NCBI GenBank assembly: GCA_944474755.1
Contig: OX104115.1
Coordinates: 71,586,993 to 71,650,992 of the forward strand
DNA length: 64,000 bases
Source of the DNA: Limnoperna fortunei
Lineage: Eukaryota; Mollusca; Bivalvia; Mytilida; Modiolidae
Direction: 5' to 3'
Made by a program: the position numbers and the translations under genes. Of this stretch, positions 37,401 through 42,268 are shown piece by piece (the stretch's first letter is position 1; every line of letters starts with the position of its first letter). The notes under the pieces were generated by a model. That model worked only from the letters and a program-made list of their open reading frames with translations. It did no database searches and was not told where the DNA came from.

Positions 37401-37910
37401 AAGAAGACATTTGGTTTCGGTTTTTTTAATTTTAATTTGTACCTGGTAAAAAAAAAATTTATGTAGAGTAAACCAAAGTGATACATGAATAAAGAAGACA
37501 TTGTTTTCTATGCTTCAGTACTAAGCATAGTGTAACCAAATACATATACATGTTACCAAGAACCTGATAGGATTGAGAGGTCTTTTTAAATTATTTATTA
37601 CTGCAACTTATTTTTCTCAACCTGATGTGACATGCAGAAAGATGTAATTCAATGTTAAATTTCATTTATATACATAATAATGCTTTTCAAAAACATTGAG
37701 GTTTTCCTTGATTTTCTGGATTTTGAATACTTCTATATTTTCACCCAATTAATTCATTCGTTATATTCTCTGTGTTTCAGAAAAGATGTTGATGATGTAC
37801 TACAATGTTTCTGGTTAAGTAATGATTACTATGACAATGCAGTGCAGTTCTTTAGCAAGTGCCAGGATGTTGAAGCAGATGATGCAACAACTAATAATGA
37901 AGAATTTTGA
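1353..37910 (+). CDS. VWA3B-like protein: VWA domain, SR-rich region, Tudor-like repeats (25 exons, 5'-partial)
   Basis: A multi-exon gene running from a VWA domain to a TGA stop at 37908-37910. The 25 exons have GT-AG borders and matching phases at every junction; they sum to 1,443 codons plus stop. Order of parts: VWA domain with MIDAS (DTSAS, a Thr loop, TDGRPD); a VWA3B-like region with Pro-rich and conserved basic segments; a Ser/Asp/Lys-rich tail; a basic helical segment; a Tudor-like module (GDYVLVRVQ); an Arg/Ser repeat region; a Lys-rich helix; four more Tudor-like modules; an acidic C-terminus. Human VWA3B has a single VWA domain and is about 1,300 residues, so this protein looks longer. 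Function of the family is poorly known. The symbol is left blank because orthology is not tested. The 5' exons are outside the window. The weakest junction is 18048/25601; a two-gene model would split there. Introns carry many mobile elements. Confidence 0.75.
1969..2199 (+). CDS. Exon: VWA domain core
   Basis: 77 codons in phase 0 at both ends, acceptor ATTTTTAG and donor CAG|GTAATA. It codes for a VWA strand (KKFNMVAFNSKAISW), the loop with the conserved Thr (STNTYAAL) and the strand ending LLTDGRPDQ, whose Asp completes the MIDAS site. This is the strongest VWA signature in the window. Confidence 0.92.
2337..2413. repeat. Short palindromic element
   Basis: A 14-bp perfect inverted repeat (TATAACATGGTTTG and its complement) flanks about 49 bp, in the intron after the VWA core exon. 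It resembles a small MITE. The rest of this 1.3-kb intron is AT-rich; part of it (about 3300-3480) resembles degenerate dispersed repeat sequence, with no gene. Confidence 0.55.
3546..3728 (+). CDS. Exon: VWA domain C-terminal part
   Basis: 61 codons, phase 0 at both ends, acceptor TTTTCAG and donor GAG|GTGAGA. The frame reads PPKSIVAQVQMQHCVPVHAI then SFNCND and a segment ending in a YHYFSEKG strand, the last VWA helix and strand. The contained Met at 3471 is in the intron. Confidence 0.9.
4304..4429. repeat. 63-bp direct duplication (2 copies)
   Basis: Two tandem copies of about 63 bp beginning GATCACTGACATTA at 4304 and 4367, with a few substitutions, inside the intron before the exon at 4487. 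Confidence 0.85.
4487..4626 (+). CDS. Exon: charged helical linker after VWA
   Basis: Acceptor TTGACAG, donor AG|GTAATG. It encodes a charged, probably helical stretch starting SEDIRLLKEEIRRGLENLQK, and ends in phase 2. It is too short for the usual ORF cutoffs, but the phase joins exactly to both neighbours. Confidence 0.85.
5111..5355 (+). CDS. Exon: Pro/Ser-rich linker
   Basis: Acceptor TGTTTTCAG, donor GCAT|GTAAGT. The residues include DPSEIFRPDPLNIPRPKSAP and further PPP/SP-rich sequence, then a basic RIHKYSRPVSARK segment. It is probably disordered. It begins with the last base of an Arg codon and ends in phase 1. Confidence 0.87.
5680..5745. repeat. Imperfect palindrome with GTATCAGCC arms
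   Basis: GTATCAGCC...GGGCTGATAC arms enclose a nested TGAGAC/GTCTCA pair. Further GCTGATAT/GCTGATAC motifs recur to about 6110, so 5640-6130 is probably a degraded palindromic insertion. Confidence 0.45.
6171..6299. repeat. 129-bp palindromic MITE-like hairpin
   Basis: An almost complete inverted repeat: arms of about 55 bp (TGACTTTTTATGAGGTTGAC and complement) around a short centre with CCGAAGCCAACGGC. There is no coding content. Placed next to the Crypton-type element in the same 5-kb intron. Confidence 0.8.
6590..6949 (-). CDS. Crypton-type element, C-terminal tail frame
   Basis: An open frame with MTDTILSTLRP at its start, a KKVRISEP segment and Asn/Gln-rich sequence to the stop. Read upstream of the Met, the same frame gives KDIKRQ, matching the region after the catalytic Tyr in related elements. 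It is probably the tail of the recombinase, separated by a frameshift, rather than an independent gene. Confidence 0.5.
   Translation of the reverse strand: MTDTILSTLRPNTSGNPKKVRISEPIDNKFEIQPLTNAEFGDLVQDLQNDGFDEILLSIDLPTFNKENQPGHSSNSTVFNSTVENRYNGTLNYMVPRQPQLQFPVFNNCSNITINYNLK
6957..7256 (-). pseudogene. Crypton-type recombinase, exon 2, frame broken
   Basis: Acceptor TTTTACAG precedes 7256 on the minus strand. The exon reads EMCLVRSFHKYAKHL and then the catalytic box NHSLRATSVNVLDN, with the HxxR pair of tyrosine recombinases near 7039-7059. Just after RHII (about 6990) the reading frame shifts. The shifted frame continues directly into the downstream open frame. The segment that should hold the last catalytic residues and Tyr nucleophile is out of frame and seems short. 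An assembly error is the alternative. Confidence 0.65.
7517..8219 (-). CDS. Crypton-type recombinase, exon 1
   Basis: The frame starts at Met 8219 and runs 234 codons to a donor (GATG|GTAGGT on the minus strand). Residues about 8-130 form the SAM-like/core-binding part (TFKSYLREKNYDEDFEDLP, SLTSLRHGINRYLS). The catalytic part begins at LYFGRRGRENIHTLKITDF, where an Arg corresponds to the box-I Arg of tyrosine recombinases. The layout matches DUF3504 proteins, the Crypton-derived family that includes KCTD1 and ZMYM2-group C-termini. It ends in phase 1 and joins exon 2 in frame as ARD-D-EMCLVRSF. Confidence 0.75.
8220..9214. other. Intron sequence, no gene seen
   Basis: It contains a GC-richer stretch just upstream of the Crypton-type start (8220-8430), perhaps the promoter side of that element, then AT-rich unique sequence. 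Confidence 0.4.
9215..9278 (+). repeat. SINE 3'-end fragment
   Basis: It carries the family tail CTGAAAGTGGAGTTAAACATC...CAAACAAACAAA, shared with the full SINE at 13243-13493. Confidence 0.65.
9400..9790. repeat. About 180-bp tandem repeat, 2.1 copies
   Basis: Blocks begin with TTGT(A/G)TAATCAACTCCT at 9411 and 9590, and a third partial at 9770. They share TTAAACTT(C/T)ACAGAAA, TTGAAGTTGTG(T/C)ACCTGC and TTTTCCAGACTTG. They are diverged from one another, so this is an old duplication, with a G-rich stretch upstream at 9360-9385. Confidence 0.8.
10486..10614 (+). CDS. Exon: conserved VWA3B-like segment
   Basis: Acceptor TTTTTAG, donor GAAG|GTATGT. The frame reads HTRTSLLRTMTSTGRFDPNE then WLLPETRHLFEKQAKHQQQL, a conserved-looking motif with Trp and aromatic residues. 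Phase 1 at both ends. Confidence 0.88.
11027..11074 (+). CDS. 48-bp micro-exon: ALQRFHLSPYVVERRN
   Basis: It lies between acceptor ATTTTTAG and donor AATG|GTATAC, with phase 1 on both sides, and joins the flanking exons without a break. Sequence ALQRFHLSPYVVERRN looks conserved rather than random, and it is easy to miss because of its size. It could be skipped without changing frame. Confidence 0.75.
11746..12420. repeat. 75-bp tandem minisatellite, 9 copies
   Basis: Units start CAGAACTGTCAGAAAT and recur every 75 bp from 11746 to 12346. Copies 2-4 have TGACTCAT where the others have TCACTCAT. Because 75 is divisible by three, both strands show long open frames (plus 12025-12489, minus 11761-12039), which are repeat artefacts. 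It lies in the intron between the micro-exon and the exon at 15206. Confidence 0.95.
12913..13025. repeat. 113-bp palindromic MITE-like hairpin
   Basis: Arms of about 48 bp, TTATTTACGT...CTCATC and complement, around GAAGGGCGACAGCCCT. Next to it 13031-13050 and 13161-13180 form a second inverted repeat (TTATCGCTGTTTTGTAGCAT and near-complement), with GAGATGGGCCCATCTC between. The whole of 12913-13180 may be one element. Confidence 0.75.
13243..13493 (+). mobile_element. tRNA-derived SINE, full length, with 15-bp TSD
   Basis: The head GGCCTCGGTGGCTGAGTGG resembles a tRNA A-box and a diverged B-box lies near TTTGAGTCTC. The body has GGATTGCCAGTTTTCCTACC and TTTTCTCTGGGTACTC; the tail is AAAGTGGCATTAAACATC...CAAACAAA. 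Perfect 15-bp direct repeats CATCTAAATTACCTG at 13228-13242 and 13494-13508 flank it, so both ends are certain. The intact TSD points to a fairly recent insertion. Confidence 0.93.
13759..13865. repeat. MITE family A, copy 1
   Basis: A 107-bp palindrome with arms TCTAATTAAAATTAAATCTTT...CACTTG(A/C)TCCCCC and a loop of about 25 bp. The same family recurs at 26821-26921 and 57657-57769. Open frames over it are repeat artefacts. Confidence 0.88.
14519..14790. repeat. Probable dispersed repeat with CAGGGGTAT motifs
   Basis: It starts with a short palindrome (TACCCCGCTTCTTCAAGCAGGGGTA) followed by TTTACCCTTGTCCATCCGTCGGTC, and has a second GCAGGGGTATCACTAG at 14742. The form resembles common non-autonomous bivalve repeats. 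Ends are uncertain. Confidence 0.45.
15206..15257 (+). CDS. Exon: basic VDQKREKARTFRKKRFER
   Basis: 52 bp, acceptor TTTGCAG, donor AAAG|GTAGTT (GT at 15258). It starts in phase 1 (Val codon split) and ends in phase 2 (Arg codon split); both joins give sensible residues. The sequence is strongly basic. Confidence 0.82.
15442..15582 (+). repeat. SINE, 5'-truncated copy
   Basis: It starts CAAGGATTGCCAGTTATCC and continues through TTTTCTCTGGGTACTC, CGCCATGATATAGCTGAAAA and the CAAACAAACAAA tail. It has the same 3' half as the full SINE at 13243. Confidence 0.85.
15805..15961 (+). CDS. Exon: conserved SKIWLSKHGL segment
   Basis: Acceptor TTCCACAG, donor GATGAG|GTAAGT. The 52 full codons read AKETSSKIWLSKHGLVAKKL then LTILDALAPTFIPRRAKYVP and ILDRHVLSKVFDE. 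This is a conserved globular-looking region after the VWA domain, typical of the VWA3-type C-terminal half. Ends in phase 0. Confidence 0.9.
16338..16456 (+). CDS. Exon: LPMAHVSSRKPHMTLINP
   Basis: Acceptor TTATTTCAG, donor CAGAA|GTATGT. It encodes a segment with ILPMAHVSSRKPHMTLINP and AVDLPAYEKRVTKAIKSFQK. Ends in phase 2 with a split Lys codon. The intron before it (15962-16337) has no feature. Confidence 0.88.
16788..16838 (+). CDS. 51-bp exon: RLNKIVWDALPVDERK
   Basis: Acceptor TATTTTAG, donor AAA|GTAAGT. It is a short helical segment that completes a Lys codon at each end. Both junction phases match the neighbours. Confidence 0.85.
17025..17390 (-). repeat. Dispersed repeat family B, copy 1
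   Basis: Read on the minus strand, it aligns along its length with 56195-56520: GGGGAGGC, then GAAAAAGAGTAGGCTC(A/T)TTGTAG, GATTTATTG(A/G)TTG, and the end AATATAGCTGAAATACTGCT with GGACATT. It is probably a SINE-like or non-autonomous family. A 79-codon plus frame over it is an artefact. Confidence 0.7.
17541..18048 (+). CDS. Exon: conserved region then Ser/Asp/Lys-rich tail
   Basis: Acceptor TTTTTTTAG. The first 80 or so codons are conserved-looking (FDSDKPVQFEENRNEILDIL, DNAGWPIKENDIILLEEE). Then an eight-Ser run and Ser-Asp-Lys repeats follow, likely disordered and phosphorylatable. The frame reaches a TGA at 18055-18057, but GAG|GTCAGT at 18049 is a usable donor in phase 0, matching the exon at 25601. 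Without splicing the protein would end FFEVS. Confidence 0.85.
21655..21732. repeat. MITE-like hairpin family C, copy 1
   Basis: Imperfect inverted repeat, TAGTCTGAGAATTCTCTGTC against GACGGCAGAGGATTCCCTGACTA-type sequence, with arms of about 30 bp. The right arm recurs at 23616-23675. Confidence 0.7.
22609..22785 (+). repeat. SINE copy, diverged
   Basis: It keeps GGGCCTCGGTAGCTAATTG and a good B-box (GCGGGTTCGAGCCTTACTC), then ACTAGACGCCATGATATAGG. Its middle is deleted and it lacks the CAAACAAAC tail, so it is an older copy than that at 13243. Confidence 0.8.
23616..23675. repeat. MITE-like hairpin family C, copy 2
   Basis: GCGTCCCACGCTCTCATCCAG... followed by GCGCTGGACGGCAGAGGATTC and CGGACTA. 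The right arm matches copy 1; the left end is lost or rearranged. Confidence 0.6.
23756..23830. ncRNA. Candidate small-RNA hairpin (75 nt)
   Basis: A 31-base 5' arm (CATCCTCACATGTCAGTGTT...) pairs with a 31-base 3' arm (...TTGACTTGTGAGGATG) around a 13-base loop. Only a T/T and a G/G mismatch and two G-T pairs interrupt the stem. Size, stem length and sparse mismatches fit a metazoan pre-miRNA, but I do not recognise the sequence, and a short palindromic transposon would look alike. Either strand could be transcribed. Confidence 0.35.
25601..25801 (+). CDS. Exon: basic helical HCQILIRKVHS segment
   Basis: Acceptor CCTTTGCAG, donor TCTGGG|GTAAGT. The 67 codons read HCQILIRKVHSKIHYYNTIK then KMEMQEKLEKFHLKNHYKDF, and look helical and basic. 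Phase 0 on both sides. The clear acceptor means it is not a first exon, which supports joining it to 18048. Confidence 0.85.
26451..26592 (+). CDS. Exon: start of first Tudor-like region
   Basis: Acceptor TTTATGCAG, donor CCTG|GTAGGT. It reads KIQFNPAIIRKVLDTLKGQS then VIARNDKDGFYYPG, where the last part resembles the first strands of a Tudor-like barrel (V-x-A...GFYYPG). Ends in phase 1. Confidence 0.87.
26821..26921. repeat. MITE family A, copy 2
   Basis: Arms TCTAATTAAAATTAAATCTTT and AATGATTTAGTTTTAATTAGA, with a C-rich/G-rich inner pair (CCCCCCGCCCCC, GGGGGAGC) around a 25-bp loop. Confidence 0.85.
27911..27982 (+). repeat. Repeat family B 3'-end fragment
   Basis: GAATATAGCTGAAATATTGCTG followed by GGGCGTTAAACACCATTAATC and an AATC microsatellite tail. 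This is a common type of molluscan SINE terminus. The remainder of the 26593-28337 intron, apart from MITE copy 2, looks unremarkable. Confidence 0.65.
28338..28462 (+). CDS. Exon: Tudor-like/DUF4537 strand region
   Basis: Acceptor TTCTAACAG, donor TTGAGG|GTATGC. It reads TVVRCPDPRHAVIKFEPKEE then RTVPTRLVIAMSGAIPCPLL. Start phase 1, end phase 0. Confidence 0.88.
28651..28791 (+). CDS. Exon: Tudor-like module 1 (GDYVLVRVQ)
   Basis: Acceptor TTTATTCAG, donor CAACAG|GTATGT. It reads AGDYVLVRVQYTNAKSDCYV then PGIVQVVPVR and KFYTVLMFNGQ. The GDxVLV...YxPGxV...Y.V.F pattern is that of Tudor/DUF4537-like five-strand barrels. Phase 0 at both ends. Confidence 0.92.
28792..29794. other. Intron, nothing recognised
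   Basis: AT-rich sequence with T-runs and no repeat, RNA or coding feature that I can identify. Confidence 0.5.
29795..29892 (+). CDS. Exon: basic RFEFAIRYIADIQ segment
   Basis: Acceptor CAATTGTAG, donor CAACA|GTAAGT. It reads ATTCRNFLMKISKSRFEFAI then RYIADIQNVDSQ and closes the first Tudor-like module. Ends in phase 2. Confidence 0.87.
30179..31318. mobile_element. Non-autonomous hAT-like DNA transposon, 1,140 bp
   Basis: Terminal inverted repeats of 16 bp, CAGG(ACG/GGT)CACCACACT, lie exactly at the ends. They are flanked by direct repeats ATATACC at 30172-30178 and 31319-31325. A 7-8-bp target duplication and termini starting CAGGGG are typical of hAT elements. Subterminal parts carry repeated CCCTAxTxxxGxCCTGA-CTTC / GAAGTCGCCCT motifs. 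No transposase frame is present, so it must have been moved by another element. Confidence 0.85.
31514..31588 (+). CDS. Exon: Thr/Pro/Arg-rich linker
   Basis: Acceptor TTTTTACAG, donor CCAG|GTATGA. It reads YEEKVYVTPRTPRTPRPSDK; TPR-type repeats look like kinase sites. It completes a Gln codon at the start and ends inside an Arg codon. Confidence 0.85.
31589..32710. other. Intron, nothing recognised
   Basis: Unique AT-rich sequence with no visible repeat or conserved open frame; it ends in a polypyrimidine-type acceptor TTTAATTTTAG. Confidence 0.5.
32711..33218 (+). CDS. Exon: SR-protein-like Arg/Ser region
   Basis: Acceptor TTAATTTTAG, donor CAATTG|GTAATG; 169 full codons. After QDSSKENEDRN the first 100 or so residues are almost pure RS/SR dipeptides, as in splicing-related SR proteins. 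There follow TPSPVG and VTPVLGQ and then a highly charged helix (EEEEQKRKQEKEKKRKQK, LKELKRLLIKQQEEQEQQQ). Two other frames are also open here because of codon repetition; only this one is in phase with the flanks. RS regions usually guide nuclear or ribonucleoprotein localisation, but this is not established for VWA3B-like proteins. Confidence 0.9.
33782..33956 (+). CDS. Exon: Lys-rich helix and acidic Ser tail
   Basis: Acceptor ACTTATAG, donor AATG|GTTTGT (weaker than most). It reads LLKQQRKKMKRLKKKLKKKK, a probable continuation of the preceding helix and a strong nuclear-localisation-like basic run. It then ends with SSSQSDSDDDDSRH. Ends in phase 1. Confidence 0.83.
33957..34961. other. 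Intron, nothing recognised
   Basis: AT-rich, no repeat family or RNA signal seen. Confidence 0.5.
34962..35081 (+). CDS. Exon: Tudor-like module 2, first half
   Basis: Acceptor TTTAAACAG, donor CAGAG|GTAGGT. It reads PSLLLLRKSLPRLREGEEVL then ARWTDEGWYFRG, a classical Tudor-like start (G-x-x-V-x-A-x-W...G-W-Y-x-G). The barrel continues in the next exon. Confidence 0.92.
35385..35506 (+). CDS. Exon: Tudor-like module 2, second half
   Basis: Acceptor TTTTTGTAG, donor TTACAG|GTGTGT. It reads IVKEDCGDYSYIVEDATHQF then EKIWREDVITDYDDANQILQ; the pattern I-V-x...Y-x-V-x-D...I-x-x-x-D is a Tudor barrel closing. Start phase 1, end phase 0. Confidence 0.92.
35905..36085 (+). repeat. Diverged SINE-like sequence
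   Basis: It has CAACACTGGGATTGTGAGTC, GGCAAGGTTTGCTCGACTCC and a CAATCAAATAACAAAACAAA tail, weakly matching the SINE at 61340. Identity is low. Confidence 0.4.
36336..36594 (+). CDS. Exon: Tudor-like module 3 and start of module 4
   Basis: Acceptor CATTTCAG, donor TTAG|GTAGTG. It reads PKDTVVALHPHYSFSYAPGV then ILEVYHNMWMKVRLYDGEET, a complete Tudor-like unit. After that DVNYIVECETRWVGQAVVAR and DDRYGTYHLG start a further unit. Ends in phase 1. Confidence 0.92.
37074..37308 (+). CDS. Exon: Tudor-like modules 4 (end) and 5
   Basis: Acceptor CTTTTCAG, donor CCAT|GTAAGT. It reads KKRIGNGREYLLEWCDGSLS (a barrel closing strand plus DGS turn), then HHRLAVGDHVLAMMDEQQHM and YLPGWIAGIVGEKINIKFCE, another full Tudor-like start. 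Ends in phase 2. Confidence 0.92.
37781..37910 (+). CDS. Terminal exon with stop
   Basis: Acceptor TGTGTTTCAG. It reads KDVDDVLQCFWLSNDYYDNA then VQFFSKCQDVEADDATTNNE and stops at TGA 37908-37910. It completes a split Ile codon. AATAAA at 37991-37996 is a likely poly(A) signal. Confidence 0.9.
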
Positions 37911-40605
37911 TAATATTAACTTTTTCTTTCAACAACATTTTAGTATTTTGTGGAGGTGTAGAACACAAAATTTTTATCTTAAAATTACACAATAAATACA
38001 ACTCATTTATGGTTTGTATTATAAAGTGTCATTAAAAATATCTTGTTGTTGCTTAAATTAATAGAGTATAAGGAGTTTGTTAGTGATGAATTTGTTAAAT
38101 TAATTCATTTATTTTGACTTTCAAGGATAAAACATTTTATTATTTTTTTAACTTTTATTTGCATATTTTAATTTTTTTAAATTCTATGCTTTATACACTA
38201 GAACATGATGAGATATCCTTTTTAAAATGTTTGGTACAAAAGTTAATTTTTAGTTCTTTGAGATTGATTTTCAAAAATGAAAAGTGAGACAACTTTTGGT
38301 ATATTTGATATAATATGTTTTGTTCAGGTAAGAAATATGTTTCTTAGGCAACTAAACAGTTTATGAACAGATATTATGTACCAAATGCCTGTTAATACAT
38401 TTTATACATGTATATGCTAATTTACCCTTGCACAGTGTGGTAGAAATCTTAGCAGTTAAGTTATGTACATTGGTATTACAGTGAATGTCATACTTGGTGA
38501 TATTTCATTAATTGAACTCAAGTGTAACATTATTTACTTCTGTGATATTAGTTGATGCTGGAAAGAAAACAATGTGGAAATGGTTTTTTGGACTGTTATT
38601 AACATATTGATTCTAAAGAATTTTACATTTAGCATACATTCCATGGTAACAGAATGTAATTCCACATTTTACATTATAGGTGCTTTTATATAAATAATCA
38701 TGTTATTTACAAAATATTTGTGATAATTTTTTTTACATAAGTTGTTATATATTTGGCAGTTTGAGAATATTGTTATAGTTTTATATAAATTATTCTAATT
38801 ATAAACAAGAATTAAACTCACTTGTCCTCATTACAGAGGCTAGAAAACTTCTCCATCAGAGCCAAATAAAAAAATGTCCAGTGTTTCTGTAAATCAGCCA
38901 TTATTTTACTTCCAATCCCAAAGTTTTTCAAACCATTTTTCATCAAGCAGTGTTAACGTCGAGAATATATTTACATTTTCAGAATATTTTTATTGTTTTG
39001 ATAAAAATGCATATCTGCCAACCCTAATGTTTATAGCATGTTAACAGAAACACAGGAATTTTTTTTACTTTGTTCTGATTTCTGTACAGAAAAACATGCT
39101 CAATGCATTAATATCTTCTGGTCTAGTTAAGGAATTTTGTCTCCTAGTTTGTTAATGTTTACATATTTATTTTTATATGTTTTATATAGAAAAGTTTTAT
39201 GCATTTTGAAATGTGATTTTGTTTGTTGGTAAGCTCACTGATTATAGTAGATGTTCAGGTAGTATCAAAGTTAGCTGTGTCAGTGTAACTATCAGACTGT
39301 CTTCAGTGTGTGCCATCATTTTAAAGAATCATTTGCAGGTTTTGTTATGTAACAAAATACAATGCTTAACAATTAAGTATTTATTATTGGTTAATTGTCA
39401 ACTACTTTAGAACCTGTTGTATGACACCTCTTAAAGGAGAATCATTTGCAAGGTTTGGTACAGTTAATATGAAATTGGCTGCAGAGGTAATAGTAATGGT
39501 CTTTTAAGACAAGTTGTTTCTTAATGCAGGTGGCCACTTTAAGCAGATTTTACTGTAATTTAAACTTAGCATTATCAAATAATTGTTTTGTATAAAAGAG
39601 TATTTAACCTATTATTCTTTTTACCTTGTTTATGTTGATTTTTAAAATGATGGCATGGCTTGAAGAAACGTGTATCGTCTATCCACAAATGGTGTAATGA
39701 GAATAAATTTGATACAGAAAACTATATGCTATTCTTATTCTTATTAATTTGTTTGTTTGTTTGAATGGGGTTTAACACCATTTTTAGCAGTTTTTCAGCT
39801 AAATCATAGTGGATAATTGTTTTGAACTTTATATGCAGTGAATATACCTGTTTATATCCTGTAACAACTGGTGATAGTATGTATTACAAAAGATGAATCA
39901 ACAAAATTTTAATTAATTAATTCCAAAAATGAAAATATTTTTTTCTCAGAATATTGCAAATAAGTAACAATTTTGACTGTTATTCTGTGCTATTTTATTG
40001 ACTGAACTCTGACTAGCATACATGGAGAATGATGAACAAAACATGTCTTTATTTTACATGAATATTATACACATTTTACGAGCAGTTGCTGGAAAAGAGT
40101 TATATTAAACTGAACCAAGTAATTGATTAATCTGTAACTTTTGGATCCATGTATTACTAATTCTAAAAACAGGAATAGGGTGATATGTCCTCAAAGTCTT
40201 GTGTTTAAATAAAATGGCCAGGTTTTTTTTACATAATAAGGTTGTTGGCTTCATGTAAACCTCTTGATATTTGTAATTGTTCCTTGTTCAGCAAAAAACC
40301 ACATTGTTGTATGTGTATAAGGCCATTATTAAATAAAAACTGGGAGAACAGTCTAATGCAGCAAGAGTAACAATCTGTGAGGGCTAGTACTAACATGTAG
40401 CATTTTGCCCAAGAAATACGGAAAGCAGATGTCAAATTGAAACAGACAGAATTTTGCAAAAGATAAAGAACATGTCATGTGATGATTGCAGAATTTGGTC
40501 AGTTATCAAATGTGTATCATGTACAAAATTGTCGTGTCTGTAGATTGGTTTTGGTATGGAATGGGCTATTAAGCCAACAGTGTTTGAACAAATTCAGAAC
40601 AAAAT
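37911..40605. other. 3' UTR and intergenic DNA
   Basis: AATAAA occurs at 37991, and another AATAAA-containing stretch is near 39700, so the 3' UTR may be up to about 1.8 kb. A minus-oriented SINE tail fragment (GTTTGTTTGTTTG...AGCAG, 39748-39805) is the only repeat recognised. No gene is seen. Confidence 0.5.
39748..39805 (-). repeat. SINE 3'-end fragment, minus strand
   Basis: GTTTGTTTGTTTGAATGGGG and TTTAACACCATTTTTAGCAG are the reverse complement of the shared SINE tail. Confidence 0.7.
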
Positions 40606-41010
40606 GAAAGGTCATTTGTTCAAAGAACAAATGTGAGGTCTTTCCCGGTATGGTAAATAAGGGGATTCTGTTGACGTTTTGTCTGTTCCTCATTACAAAA
40701 TGTCACTAGCAGTCATGAAAATTAGTTATTTGAGTAAAGCAAGTCATCCCTATTCACACTTCATATGGTTGCTAAGTACTTTTGTGACCGTTGCTAGGGA
40801 CAAATTGTAACTTCCGATTGTTAAATAGTGTATTCCACCTAAATACTTCATCCTGATTCTAAATATATATGGTAACTAAGGACTTTTTATGATGGTTACC
40901 TTGTTGCTATGGTGTGACCTTGACCCATGACATTTGACCTTGGGCTCAAATTGAAGCTCTTTTCATACTGATCACTTTAGCTACGCATGTTTACCATATT
41001 ATCTCCAACC

Positions 41011-41490
41011 GTTTTCAAGTTATTAGTCAAAAACCAATCAACCGAAACATGTCAAGGGCAATAACTCCTAAACGGTTCATTGAACAATTTTTGACATAAA
41101 AGACCAATTGTAGGTCTCAATAAGAGGAGTATTTTTCCGATTTATTGTCTGCTTCTATCTTTTACAGTTTTCGAGTTATAAGTCAAAAACCAATCAACCA
41201 AAACATGTCAAGGGCAATAACTCCTAAACGGTTCTTTGAATAATTTTTGACATTATAGACCAATTGTAGGTCGCAATGAGTGGAGTATTTTTCCAATTTA
41301 TTGTTTGCTTCTATTCTTTACGGTTTTCGAGTTATAGGTCAAAAACCAATCAACCGGAACATGTCAAGGGCAATAACTCCTAAACGGTAAATTGAACAGT
41401 TTTGGACATAAAAGACCAAATGTAGGTCTCAATAAGAGGAGTATTTTTCCAATTTATTGTCTGCTTCCATCTTTTACGGTTTTCGAGTTA
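41011..41490. repeat. 156-bp tandem repeat, about 3 copies
   Basis: GTCAAAAACCAATCAACC recurs at 41026, 41182 and 41338, exactly 156 bp apart. The unit also includes AAGGGCAATAACTCCTAAACG and GAGTATTTTTCC. The third copy ends at about 41490, where it diverges into TTATGATAACAAG. Confidence 0.92.
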
Positions 41491-41946
41491 TTATGATAAC
41501 AAGATTCGAGGCCTAAGGTCGAGGTCTAACTGAACTTTGACCTTGAGATTTTCTTTAAGGTCATGTCACAAAACAATAAATGGTGAACAGCCAAGGTGTT
41601 TCCGACTTCCAGTTTGTGAGTTTTAGTGATGACCAGAGTGATTGAAACATTCAAGGTATACCGCTCGCCTTCGCTCGACAAAATTTTTTGGTCAAATTAT
41701 GGTACAAAGTTGTCTCAAAAGTTCCTTAACATTTCTCACTTTTCAGTTTTTGTCTAAATTGTATAGTTTCTGGGTTGTTCTGATAACAAGGTTTTCGGTG
41801 TTTGGGCAGATAACTCTGTAAAGAAAAAGTTTTCGGTGTCGCAGGGTAAATTCTAATCAGGGTTTAAGTGTACGATACTTGGTATAAAAGATGAAAATGA
41901 TATGTCGCGAAGTCTTTTCTACAGACTTGGCGGAAGAAAAAAAAAT

Positions 41947-41948
41947 AA

Positions 41949-41982
<34 letters not shown>

Positions 41983-41983
41983 C
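41947..41983. repeat. AAT microsatellite
   Basis: Twelve or so near-perfect AAT repeats just before the terminal hairpin of the composite element. An open frame over it gives poly-Asn and is an artefact. Confidence 0.95.
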
Positions 41984-42268
41984 AGAAGAAATACAATAAG
42001 GTCTTCCCACTGGAAGTGGGAAAGACCTTAATGAGACATACAAATGTAGATTTATTTGCAAGTCGCCTTACACGCCCACCCAGACCCAATCCTTTATTAC
42101 AACTTTGATCATTCAGTCTCTGAAGAATGGCCTTTGGGAGATTGCGCACTATCGTTCTCGTGAAAGCCCTAAGACATCATCTGTTAAATAAAATACAAAT
42201 CAATATTCATCAAAACTCGATTAATTTGGATATTTGTCTCTAATAATATATTTATCTTCGTTTGCCTC

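Larger units (their letters stand above)
40606..42034. mobile_element. Composite non-autonomous repeat element with hairpin ends
   Basis: The left end has a hairpin (TTTGTTC/GAACAAA) then GAGGTCTTTCCC; the right end has a hairpin with arms AAGGTCTTCCCACT and AGTGGGAAAGACCTT at 42000-42030. The ends are inverted with respect to each other (GGGAAAGACCT). Inside are three 156-bp repeats and an AAT microsatellite (41947-41983). No protein frame is seen. The class cannot be assigned; a non-autonomous DNA transposon is most likely. Confidence 0.6.

Noticed and set aside
41902..42108. Poly-Asn frame and Tyr-rich minus frame
   Set aside because: They are translations of the AAT microsatellite and terminal hairpin.
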